From the NCBI GenBank assembly GCA_012837155.1, contig CP051546.1, positions 1,281,075-1,345,074 of the forward strand: a DNA stretch of 64,000 nt, written 5' to 3'. The position numbers and the translations under genes were made by a program. Shown piece by piece: positions 57,215 through 64,000 of this stretch. This DNA comes from Flavobacterium sp. Lineage in GTDB: Bacteria; Bacteroidota; Bacteroidia; Flavobacteriales; Flavobacteriaceae. The first letter of the stretch is position 1. Every line of letters begins with the position of its first letter. A model generated the notes under the pieces. The model was not told the DNA's origin. It saw nothing but the letters and a program-made list of their open reading frames with translations, and ran no database searches.

Positions 57215-58663
57215 CTACATTAATTTGAGTATTCTTTTTAAGTTGACTGTAAAAATTGCTATTGCACCTTGCATTTGCATATTGGTAATACCGTATGATA
57301 TTGCTCTATCATAACCGTGTATATTTTTTAACTCGCTATTTTTAGCTTCTATCTTGTATCGATGTTTTGCTTTTTCTTTGTAATATTCTGTTTCTTGAAA
57401 AGCCATTTGGTCTTGATGCAATTCTGATTTTATGGATACCGAATACGTTTTTGTCTTGGCTCCATCTTTATAACAACCTTCCTTTAAAGGGCAATGCTTG
57501 CATTTTTCGACATCAAAATAGTAAGTATCTACTTGATTTACCCCGACATCTTTAGTGCCTTGGCGCGCTTTTCGTATTGCTAAATGCCCTGCTGGGCAAA
57601 CAAACCTATCGGCATCTTTATTGTAATCAAATTTATCTTCATCTTTCCTAAAGCCTTGGGTTATAGATGGATTTAGACGCGCTACTATTTTTATGTTTTG
57701 TTCAGTTGTAATTTTAAGATTCTCTTTTCCAGAATAAGCCGCATCGCCAATAATGGTATCTACATCAACTCCGTTTTCTTGACTGATTTCTAAAAGTTTA
57801 GGTAATTCTGGACCATCGCCTTTTTCTCCAGATGTAACTACAGCCGCGGTAATGATGCGCTCTTCAGTCATAGCCAAATGGGTCTTGTAGCCAAAAAAGG
57901 AACTCTCGGCAGATTTATGACCTATTTTTGCATCGGTATCTTTGGATAGGGTTAAATTTTCTTGAGTGTCTTCTACGGTTTCTTTTAGCAGATTTAATTT
58001 TTCCTTCACAGCGGGTATTGAACTTATAGACGGCTCATTTTCTATGCGTTTTTCTAACTCTTTGCAATAAGCCAGCTCCTTTTCTAAATCATTGTCGGTA
58101 TTTTTTTTGGGCATACGTTCTTTGAATTGGTCGTCAAAGGTGTATACTGTTTTTCGAAGTAACTTGGAGCGTTCTCTCAATACATCGATGGCTAAAAACG
58201 GATTAGATCTTGATAAAGTATGAGTGGCATCAACAATAATAGACTTAGAACGGATGATGCCTTTTTCAATAGCTATGGTTACCGTTTTGTTTATCAACAG
58301 ATTTAACAAGTCGGTGTCTTTCAAACGTAGTTTTCTGAATTTGGTCAACGAACTCGGATTAATAACATCGTCTTCTGGATTCATATCCAAAAAATATTTA
58401 AAGGACATATCGTAACGCGAACGTTCCACTACATCAACATCGGAAACGGTGTAAATTGTTTTAAGAAGCAAATACTTGAACATACGAACGGGACTTTCTG
58501 CCATACGTCCATTATTGGTGCAGTATTTATTTAACAACTCATCGTAGATAAATGAAAAGTCTATCAAATCGTTAATTTTTCTCAAAAGATTATTCCTTGG
58601 AATAATTAAATCATATAAAGAGGAATGCTCGCTGAACTGTATTGTTTGTTGCTGTACTAACAT
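57215..58663 (-). CDS. IS1182-family transposase
   Basis: This 482-residue transposase has the N-terminal DUF772 region ('NRMAESPVRMFKYLLLKTIY'-like segment near residue 53), the DDE domain ('GIIRSKSIIVDATHTLSRSN', 'VDTIIGDAAYSGKENL') and a C-terminal 'CKHCPLKEGCYKDG' cysteine block before 'RYKIEAKNSELKNIHGYDRA'. The reading frame is intact, so the element may be active. Confidence 0.93.
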   Translation of the reverse strand: MLVQQQTIQFSEHSSLYDLIIPRNNLLRKINDLIDFSFIYDELLNKYCTNNGRMAESPVRMFKYLLLKTIYTVSDVDVVERSRYDMSFKYFLDMNPEDDVINPSSLTKFRKLRLKDTDLLNLLINKTVTIAIEKGIIRSKSIIVDATHTLSRSNPFLAIDVLRERSKLLRKTVYTFDDQFKERMPKKNTDNDLEKELAYCKELEKRIENEPSISSIPAVKEKLNLLKETVEDTQENLTLSKDTDAKIGHKSAESSFFGYKTHLAMTEERIITAAVVTSGEKGDGPELPKLLEISQENGVDVDTIIGDAAYSGKENLKITTEQNIKIVARLNPSITQGFRKDEDKFDYNKDADRFVCPAGHLAIRKARQGTKDVGVNQVDTYYFDVEKCKHCPLKEGCYKDGAKTKTYSVSIKSELHQDQMAFQETEYYKEKAKHRYKIEAKNSELKNIHGYDRAISYGITNMQMQGAIAIFTVNLKRILKLM

Positions 58664-58811
58664 GTAAAAAACCTTATAATTACAGCTAAATATACCAAAA
58701 AAGGAGTAGAAATCCTAAGCTTTCTACTCCTTTTATTTATCAATTTATTCGAAAAAAGACTTTTTCAGTACCCTCATTTAGTTGCAACTATTTTTTTTGA
58801 CAGTTTTTTTG

Positions 58812-58894
58812 TGACCACGGCGGGATTTGAACCCGCACGCCCTTTCGAGCACCAGCCCCTCAAGCTGGCAAGTCTACCGTTTCTCCACGTGGCC
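58812..58894 (-). tRNA. tRNA-Leu (anticodon GAG)
   Basis: Acceptor arm GGCCACG/CGTGGTC, anticodon stem CCAGC/GCTGG with loop TTGAGGG (anticodon GAG), a long variable arm and T-arm GCGGGTTCAAATCCCGC. 83 bases with discriminator A; CCA is not encoded. Confidence 0.95.
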
Positions 58895-58903
58895 TTAAAA
58901 AGA

Positions 58904-58932
58904 AAAGGTCAAGTAAAAATTACTCGACCTTT
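58904..58932 (-). terminator. Hairpin between tRNA-Lys and tRNA-Leu
   Basis: A 13-bp stem with one mismatch (AAAGGTCAAGTAA / TTACTCGACCTTT) around a 3-base loop. A T-rich stretch follows on the minus strand. It may end the tRNA-Lys transcript or mark a processing site. Confidence 0.55.
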
Positions 58933-58934
58933 AG

Positions 58935-59007
58935 TGACCCGACTGGGGCTCGAACCCAGGACCCCATCATTAAAAGTGATGTGCTCTACCGACTGAGCTA
59001 TCGAGTC
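58935..59007 (-). tRNA. tRNA-Lys (anticodon TTT), copy 1
   Basis: 73 bases: acceptor GACTCGA/GGGTC side, anticodon loop CTTTTAA in stem ATCA/TGAT, T-arm CTGGGTTCGAGCCCCAG. Identical to copy 2. This is a substrate of MnmA. Confidence 0.95.
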
Positions 59008-59043
59008 ATTGATTCAAGAAAAGTATGTGGTTTCACAAATTTG

Positions 59044-59116
59044 TGACCCGACTGGGGCTCGAACCCAGGACCCCATCATTAAAAGTGATGTGCTCTACCG
59101 ACTGAGCTATCGAGTC
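59044..59116 (-). tRNA. tRNA-Lys (anticodon TTT), copy 2
   Basis: 73 bases, same sequence as 58935-59007, 36 bases further upstream in the same transcript. Confidence 0.95.
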
Positions 59117-59140
59117 ATTTTCGATTCTTGAATGCGGGTG

Positions 59141-59172
59141 CAAATATAAGGTCTTATTTTTAACTTTTCAAA
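59141..59172 (-). promoter_or_regulatory. tRNA operon promoter
   Basis: On the minus strand a TTTG -33 box (plus 59169-59172) and a TATATTTG -7 box (plus 59141-59148) are 20 bases apart. The -7 box is 24 bases before the first tRNA-Lys. Confidence 0.65.
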
Positions 59173-59184
59173 GGTATTTTAGTA

Positions 59185-59192
59185 TAAATTTG
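59185..59192 (+). promoter_or_regulatory. Probable aroK promoter -7 box
   Basis: TAAATTTG lies 51 bases before the aroK ATG, divergent from the tRNA promoter. Confidence 0.45.
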
Positions 59193-59243
59193 TGTTTTTT
59201 AAACAAAAGTACTTAACGGCTTAGTATATAAGGTTTTATTCGC

Positions 59244-59762
59244 ATGAGAAAAATTATTTTATTAGGTTATATGGGGTCTGGCAAGTCTACAATTGCCCAT
59301 AGACTGTCAAATAGCACTAAAATTCCATTTGTAGACTTGGATAAAAGTATCGAAGAGAGAACTAATTTGTCGATTAATCAAATTTTTGAACAAAGGGGCG
59401 AAATTTATTTTAGAAAACTGGAACGCGAAGTTTTTATCGAATTATTAAATTCGCCTGGAAATTTAATTATAAGTTTAGGAGGAGGAGCGCCATGTTATGC
59501 TAATAATCATGAACTTTTGAAAGGCGAAAATGTAATCTCGATATATTTGAAAGCTTCTGTTGAAACTTTATTCGAAAGATTGGTTTCTAACAAAAGCAAA
59601 CGACCTATCATTGCTAAGATGAATGAGGACGAAATGAAAGAATTTATTGCCAAGCATCTTTTTGAAAGAAGTTTTTACTACAACCACGCACAATACAAAG
59701 TGATTATGGATGGTAAAACTAAAGAGGAAGCGGCTCAGGAAATCCTTGAAATCTTAGCTTAA
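59244..59762 (+). CDS. aroK: Shikimate kinase
   Basis: The enzyme phosphorylates shikimate on the way to chorismate. The 172-residue P-loop kinase has Walker A 'LLGYMGSGKSTIAHRL', the shikimate site 'FVDLDKSIEERTNLSINQIF' with 'RGEIYFRKLE', and 'LIISLGGGAPCY'. The lid region is 'KSKRPIIAKM'. Length is typical. Its 3' end overlaps the convergent phosphoribosyltransferase by 9 bases. Confidence 0.95.
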   Translation: MRKIILLGYMGSGKSTIAHRLSNSTKIPFVDLDKSIEERTNLSINQIFEQRGEIYFRKLEREVFIELLNSPGNLIISLGGGAPCYANNHELLKGENVISIYLKASVETLFERLVSNKSKRPIIAKMNEDEMKEFIAKHLFERSFYYNHAQYKVIMDGKTKEEAAQEILEILA

Positions 59763-60254
59763 ATAGGCATAATTATTCCCGTTTTCATCAAAAACAACCT
59801 GAACGTGTTCTAGTGAGGATGTAGAAAGAGAAATTCCTTTAAAATCAGCCTTTACGGGATATTTTTTGTGGTTTCTATCTACAAGAACGGCGGTTTTGAA
59901 CTTCTTTAAAGGAACGTCTAAAAAATGCCTTACCGCATATATTAATGTAGTTCCCGAGTTTAGGACATCATCAACAAGAACTAATCCTTTATTAGCATAT
60001 TGTTCTTTTGTCATAGAAGTATGGATGGAAAATTCAGGATTTACTTTATTTATTTGCACTTCGCATAGCGAAATTTTTAATGTGGAGATGTTTTTTAGAA
60101 CCTCAGTAATTTTTTTGGCAAAAGTAAAACCATTGGAAGTAATCCCCGCAATGACAATTTCGTCTTCGTCTACAAAAGTTTCATAGATTTGGTACGCAAT
60201 TCTTTTTATAGTATGCTCAATTTCTTGATTTGATAAGATGATATTTTTGCTCAT
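59754..60254 (-). CDS. Type I phosphoribosyltransferase (PyrR/Hpt-like)
   Basis: This 166-residue PRTase-fold protein has the PRPP-binding motif 'KGLVLVDDVLNSGTTLIYAV' and upstream 'VIAGITSNGFTFAKKI'. Purine salvage or a PyrR-like role are both possible; the sequence does not decide. A heptamer repeat lies in the spacer upstream of its start. Confidence 0.83.
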   Translation of the reverse strand: MSKNIILSNQEIEHTIKRIAYQIYETFVDEDEIVIAGITSNGFTFAKKITEVLKNISTLKISLCEVQINKVNPEFSIHTSMTKEQYANKGLVLVDDVLNSGTTLIYAVRHFLDVPLKKFKTAVLVDRNHKKYPVKADFKGISLSTSSLEHVQVVFDENGNNYAYLS

Positions 60255-60266
60255 TTTTTTTAAAGA

Positions 60267-60301
60267 TTTAGGGTTTAAAGTTTAAGGTTTAAAGTTTAGT
60301 T
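60267..60301. repeat. Five tandem heptamers (TTTARRG type)
   Basis: The units TTTAGGG, TTTAAAG, TTTAAGG, TTTAAAG and TTTAGTT are contiguous, in the spacer between the phosphoribosyltransferase and the S4-domain gene. Same class as at 12916-12936. Confidence 0.7.
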
Positions 60302-60312
60302 TAGAAAATAGT

Positions 60313-60702
60313 TTAATCTGGATCTTCCTCGGTCTTAAATTCATTGCCAAATCCATCAATATCGCGTCGGTCTTTCTTGGTGGGTCTTCCTGTTCCGTTT
60401 TTTCGATAATGTTCTTTCGATAACTTTAATAATTCTAGATGCTCGTAGACTTCTGCGGGAGTTTCGTTTTTTCGATACATGTCGACCAACTTCGCTCCAA
60501 CTCGATTGTCAGGAATGTCGAGTACTGTGATAATTTGCGTAATTTGATCTTTCCTAAAAGTGATTTTATCAGTAGGAAAAACTTCCTTCGATGGTTTGGC
60601 TATTTGCCCATTTACGGTAATATGATTCTTTTTACAAGCTTCGGTAACCATATTCCGAGTCTTATAATAGCGCATGCACCACAAATATTTGTCTATTCTC
60701 AT
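60313..60702 (-). CDS. S4-domain RNA-binding protein (Hsp15-like)
   Basis: This 129-residue protein has an S4 domain at about 1-60 ('MRIDKYLWCMRYYKTRNMVT', 'NHITVNGQIAKPSKEV'), as in Hsp15, which rescues stalled 50S subunits with nascent chains. A basic/acidic tail ends 'KKDRRDIDGFGNEF'. I start at the Met of MRIDKYLW (60702), since the 15 upstream residues are not part of the family. Confidence 0.87.
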   Translation of the reverse strand: MRIDKYLWCMRYYKTRNMVTEACKKNHITVNGQIAKPSKEVFPTDKITFRKDQITQIITVLDIPDNRVGAKLVDMYRKNETPAEVYEHLELLKLSKEHYRKNGTGRPTKKDRRDIDGFGNEFKTEEDPD

Positions 60703-60780
60703 AAATTTTCCAAAATCGAAGTTAAATTGTTTACAAAAATAAATCAAAATTGTATCTTGCGCACCTAAAAATCAGCAATA

Positions 60781-61796
60781 ATGAACAAATTTAAATATTA
60801 TTTTATTTTACTAACACTTACGGTCTCTATATCCTCCTGCTCAAAGAAAAAAGAGGACGAGGTTGTTACACCGCCTCGAGCTTATAATGTACAATATGCT
60901 ACTGATATTGCTGACATTGAAGAATATTTAAAAACAAATTATATAACCGTTGTCAATCATCCTGGTTTTGCAGATGATCAGGATGTGACAATTGCAAAAA
61001 TTACAGATGCGCCTAATCAGCCCTCGATTTATTCCTATTTAAATAGTCCGACTTATCCAAAGCTTTTGGTTAGAGAAGTAAGTAAAAATAAACTTATACA
61101 CGATGTTCCTTATAAAATTTATTATTTGGTTTTGAGGCCAGGTATAGGTCAATCGCCATGTAATGTTGATGGAGTTTTGGCATCATACAGAGGCGATTAT
61201 TTACAGAGAACTACTGCAACTACTACACCTTCAGTACTTACTACCACTAAATTTGGCGAATCTAAATTCCCACAATTTTTTTCAGTTTATATACTTCTGA
61301 AGCTGTTCCTCAAGGTTGGAGTGAAATTTTTCCGCAATTCAAAACAGGAACGTATTCCTCTAATGCTGACGGAAGTGTTTCTTATAATGATTTTGGGGCA
61401 GGAGTGATGTTTATTCCGTCTGGGCTTGCTTATTATAATACAGGGTCAGGTCCTATTCCTGCTTATGCTCCTTTAATATTTAGTTTTAAATTGTATGAAA
61501 TGCAACGTTTAGATCAGGATTTAGACGGTATTCCGTCTTATTTAGAGGATGATGGAGATGGCTATATATATGATTATAGAAATACAATCAATTATGCTTC
61601 GGTAGCAACAAATTTAGACGATACAGATGGCGATGGTGTTCCTGATTTTTTAGATATCGATGATGATGGCGATGGTTTTACCACCAAATTAGAAATCAAA
61701 AATCCTGCAACTGGTCTAGCATTTCCTTTTGTCAATATTCCGGCATGCACTCTAGGAGGAAAGAAAAATTATTTAGATAAAACATGCCATCCATAA
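60781..61796 (+). pseudogene. FKBP-type peptidyl-prolyl isomerase-like lipoprotein with calcium repeats, one frameshift
   Basis: A lipobox 'SISSC' (Cys about 20) starts an FKBP-like protein. The second frame holds 'GAGVMFIPSGLAYYNTGSGP', the FKBP core. The C-terminus has thrombospondin type 3-like Asp-rich repeats ('DQDLDGIPSYLEDDGDG', 'DTDGDGVPDFLDIDDDGDG'), probable calcium sites. The T7 run at 61276-61282 causes the shift; one more T gives 'FPQFFFSLYTSEAVPQGWSE', joining the parts to about 338 residues. GldI-like FKBP lipoproteins are usual in gliding flavobacteria, but this one is not clearly GldI. Confidence 0.8.
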
Positions 61797-61813
61797 ATTG
61801 AAGATAAGGTATA

Positions 61814-61850
61814 AAAAATCCCGTTCTGAATTTGTTAGGACGGGATTTTT
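61814..61850. terminator. Bidirectional terminator between convergent genes
   Basis: AAAAATCCCGTTCT pairs with AGGACGGGATTTTT (one G-T pair) around a 9-base loop, with A runs before and T runs after. It serves the FKBP-like gene and the transketolase pair. Confidence 0.85.
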
Positions 61851-61894
61851 TTATATTTGACGTTCTCTGAAAGAAGAGAGATAAAGAGCGGAAA

Positions 61895-62848
61895 TTATTT
61901 TCTCTTCATTACTTTTTCGGCAGCTGCAACAATTGCTTGGTGGTTTAATTTGTATTTCTCCATCAATTGCTCTGGTGTTCCGCTTTCGCCAAAACTATCC
62001 TGAACGGCAACAAACTCTTGTGGAGCGGGATTGTTTAAAGACAAAACTCTAGCAATACTTTCGCCAAGACCGCCAAGAATGTTATGCTCTTCGGCAGTAA
62101 CGATACATTTTGTTTTGGACAATGATTTCAAAATTGAAGTTTCGTCTAGTGGTTTGATGGTGTGAATGTTGATTACTTCGGCAGAAATTCCTTTAGCTTC
62201 TAATGCTTCGGCAGCAAGTAAAGCTTCCCAAACGAGGTGTCCAGTAGCAACAATCGTAACATCGGTTCCTTCGTTTAAAAGAATGGCTTTCCCAATTTCG
62301 AAAGGAACATCGGCAGGCATAAAATTAGGAACAACAGGACGGCCAAAACGCAAATAAACAGGGCCGTGATGGTTAGCAATTGCAATAGTTGCTGCTTTGG
62401 TTTGGTTGTAATCACAAGTGTTAATTACGGTCATTCCTGGTAACATTTTCATTAATCCAATGTCTTCTAATATTTGGTGCGTTGCTCCATCTTCGCCTAG
62501 AGTTAATCCAGCGTGAGAGGCACAAATTTTCACATTTTTTTCAGAATACGCTACTGATTGCCGAATTTGGTCATAAACTCTTCCTGTCGAAAAGTTAGCA
62601 AACGTTCCTGTAAAAGGAATTTTTCCGCCAATGGTTAATCCTGCTGCGATTCCGATCATGTTTGCTTCGGCAATTCCAATCTGGAAAAAACGCTCTGGGT
62701 GGTTTTTTTTGAAATCATCAAATTTTAATGAACCAATCAAATCAGCACAAAGTGCTACAACATTTTCATTGGTTTGACCTAGTTCAGTCATTCCCGCTCC
62801 AAAACCCGAACGAGTATCTTTACTTCCTGTATTTATATATTTTTTCAT
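61895..62848 (-). CDS. Transketolase, C-terminal subunit
   Basis: This 317-residue protein equals the pyrimidine-binding and C-terminal domains of transketolase ('TRSGFGAGMTELGQTNENVV', 'FQIGIAEANMIGIAAGLTIG', 'VTIVATGHLVWEALLAAEAL'). The catalytic Glu lies in 'GIAEANM'. With the N-terminal subunit gene 76 bases upstream it forms a split, two-gene transketolase of the pentose phosphate pathway, a form common in Bacteroidota and archaea. Confidence 0.93.
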   Translation of the reverse strand: MKKYINTGSKDTRSGFGAGMTELGQTNENVVALCADLIGSLKFDDFKKNHPERFFQIGIAEANMIGIAAGLTIGGKIPFTGTFANFSTGRVYDQIRQSVAYSEKNVKICASHAGLTLGEDGATHQILEDIGLMKMLPGMTVINTCDYNQTKAATIAIANHHGPVYLRFGRPVVPNFMPADVPFEIGKAILLNEGTDVTIVATGHLVWEALLAAEALEAKGISAEVINIHTIKPLDETSILKSLSKTKCIVTAEEHNILGGLGESIARVLSLNNPAPQEFVAVQDSFGESGTPEQLMEKYKLNHQAIVAAAEKVMKRK

Positions 62849-62924
62849 TTTTCTTAATTCAAAGATTGAATGATTTAAAAATTATAGGATTATGAGAATT
62901 CATAATTTAAAAATTCATAATTAT

Positions 62925-63776
62925 TTAGTAGTCGCTTTCGCCTTCAGTACAGTTTTGGCTTAAAGCATTTTCTAATTGAGCGTCGTTTGGTGCTTTACCA
63001 TGCCAAGCGTGGCTGTACATCATAAAATCTACTCCGTTACCCATTTCGGTATGCAATAAAACACAAACAGGTTTGCCTTTTCCAGTTTTTAACTTGGCTT
63101 CGTTCATTCCAGCAATTATTGTTTCTATATCGTTTCCTTTTGTAATTTCTAGAACTTCCCAATCAAAAGCTTCGAATTTAGCCTTCAAGCTTCCCATTGC
63201 CAAAACTTCGTCAGTTGTTCCGTCAATTTGTTTTCCGTTTACATCAATTGTCGCAATAAGATTGTCTACTTTTTTAGCCGAAGCATACATGATAGCTTCC
63301 CAGTTTTGACCTTCTTGCAATTCGCCATCGCCATGTAATGTATAAATCAAATGCTTGTCTTTGTTTAACTTTTTTGCCTCAGCAGCACCAATAGCTACCG
63401 ATAATCCTTGTCCAAGCGAACCCGAAGCAATTCTTACCCCTGGCAAACCGTCGTGGGTGGTGGGATGTCCTTGTAATCTTGAATTAATTAGGCGGAAAGT
63501 TGCTAATTCTGAAACGGGAAAATAACCGCTTCTGGCTAGAACACTATAGAAAAGAGGCGAGATATGACCGTTAGATAAGAAAAATAAATCTTCTCCAATT
63601 CCGTCCATATCGAAACCTGGTTTTCTGTCCATTAGGTTTTGGTACAATACAACCATAAATTCAGTACAGCCAAGAGAACCTCCCGGATGACCAGAATTAA
63701 CAGCATGAACCATACGAAGAATATCTCTTCTGACTTGGATAGTTAAATCGTTTAATTGTTGTGTGTTAGGCTTCAT
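62925..63776 (-). CDS. Transketolase, N-terminal (thiamine diphosphate-binding) subunit
   Basis: This 283-residue protein equals the thiamine diphosphate-binding half: 'MVHAVNSGHPGGSLGCTEFM', 'GSLGQGLSVAIGAAEAKKL' and the cofactor motif 'YTLHGDGELQEGQNWEAIMY' with 'TIDVNGKQIDG'. It pairs with the downstream C-terminal subunit. An A/T-rich spacer with no gene precedes it. Confidence 0.93.
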   Translation of the reverse strand: MKPNTQQLNDLTIQVRRDILRMVHAVNSGHPGGSLGCTEFMVVLYQNLMDRKPGFDMDGIGEDLFFLSNGHISPLFYSVLARSGYFPVSELATFRLINSRLQGHPTTHDGLPGVRIASGSLGQGLSVAIGAAEAKKLNKDKHLIYTLHGDGELQEGQNWEAIMYASAKKVDNLIATIDVNGKQIDGTTDEVLAMGSLKAKFEAFDWEVLEITKGNDIETIIAGMNEAKLKTGKGKPVCVLLHTEMGNGVDFMMYSHAWHGKAPNDAQLENALSQNCTEGESDY

Positions 63777-63869
63777 TTTATGTGTAAAAGTTAAACTGCT
63801 GCAAATGTAATTTTTATTTTGGCGTAAGACAAATGATTTTACAATAGTTATGATGAATTATTAGCAATA

Positions 63870-63896
63870 AAAAAAGCCCATTTCAAAGGCTTTTTT
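63870..63896 (-). terminator. Terminator of the gene entering from the right
   Basis: AAAAAAGCC (63870-63878) and GGCTTTTTT (63888-63896) form a 9-bp stem. It lies after the stop codons of whatever minus-strand gene enters from the right. Confidence 0.7.
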
Positions 63897-63929
63897 GGGA
63901 TTAATAAAAATAGTTGTCGAGATTAAAAA

Positions 63930-64000
63930 TCATTTTATTTTGCTTTGTAGGCTTGACCAGCCGCCTCCATTGTAAACGTGTGAATAGCCGTTTGAAATCA
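63930..64000 (-). CDS. Possible 3' end of a minus-strand gene (partial, frame uncertain)
   Basis: The last 71 bases precede a terminator on the minus strand, so a gene end is expected. One frame stays open from the window edge to TGA 63930-63932, ending 'NGYSHVYNGGGWSSLQSKIK'. A second candidate stop, TAA 63935-63937, is in a frame already closed by TGA at the edge. Too short to identify. Confidence 0.35.
   Translation of the reverse strand, partial: ISNGYSHVYNGGGWSSLQSKIK

Larger units (their letters stand above)
56992..58804 (-). mobile_element. IS1182-family insertion sequence
   Basis: About 1.8 kb bounded by imperfect inverted repeats of about 47 bp (outer ACTGTCAAAAAAA, inner GAGGGTACTGAAAAA; left 56992-57037, right about 58760-58804) around one transposase. 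The right end stops 8 bases from the 3' end of tRNA-Leu. No target duplication is obvious, partly because both flanks are A/T runs. Confidence 0.8.

Noticed and set aside
58811..58996. Plus-strand open frame of 61 codons
   Set aside because: It runs antisense through tRNA-Leu and into tRNA-Lys; the tRNA structures explain the sequence fully.

Overview
The window reads as chromosomal DNA of a Flavobacterium-like member of the Bacteroidota. The evidence is low GC, repeated use of the Bacteroidota -7 promoter box TAnnTTTG (often with a TTTG -33 box about 20 bases upstream), a type IX secretion C-terminal domain, a PafA phosphatase, DUF4252 proteins, a split two-gene transketolase and a zeaxanthin-type carotenoid cluster. 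The species cannot be named from the sequence alone.

Layout. 1-17 kb (mostly minus strand): the end of a TetR-controlled efflux operon, a broken esterase, PafA, a nitronate-monooxygenase-like enzyme, a subtilisin-like secreted protease, mnmA, yidC, pyrG and a flavin reductase. 16-23.5 kb: an aromatic amino acid catabolism operon (fahA, phenylalanine hydroxylase, hppD, hmgA, an amino acid dehydrogenase) facing a divergent Lrp regulator. 23.45-25.5 kb: a small island carrying an EcoRV-like restriction-modification pair, bounded by direct repeats. 27.7-29.7 kb: two direct copies of one IS1595-family element 62 bp apart, sharing one 8-bp target duplication on their outer ends, just upstream of a Kir-type potassium channel gene. 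30.8-37.9 kb: a light-response-like cluster with a CarH-type MerR/B12 regulator, crtI, crtB, crtZ, lycopene cyclase, an SRPBCC protein, photolyase and an SDR epimerase. 38-41 kb: yceI-like, rmuC, an rRNA pseudouridine synthase and trmL. 41-53 kb: a cobalamin uptake and salvage locus (ABC transporter, cobU, a bluB-cobT fusion, cobS, cobC, then a cobalamin riboswitch and btuB), with an IS630 element between cobC and the riboswitch. 53-57 kb: an S41 protease and a sigma factor/DUF4252 operon. 57-59 kb: an IS1182 element abutting tRNA-Leu and two identical tRNA-Lys genes. 59-64 kb: aroK, a phosphoribosyltransferase, an S4-domain protein, an FKBP-like lipoprotein and the split transketolase.

How the genes work together. 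Phenylalanine is hydroxylated, and the tyrosine-derived 4-hydroxyphenylpyruvate is opened through homogentisate to fumarate and acetoacetate. The carotenoid and photolyase genes form one run behind a regulator that keeps the adenosylcobalamin-binding residues of CarH photoreceptors, and the next large block salvages cobalamin; light sensing and B12 supply may therefore be linked.

Data-quality warning. Fifteen genes contain about 20 single-base frameshifts, mostly in homopolymers, including one in yidC, which is normally essential. Many, perhaps most, of these are probably sequence errors. Disrupted genes are given here as one feature each, typed as pseudogene because that is how they read.
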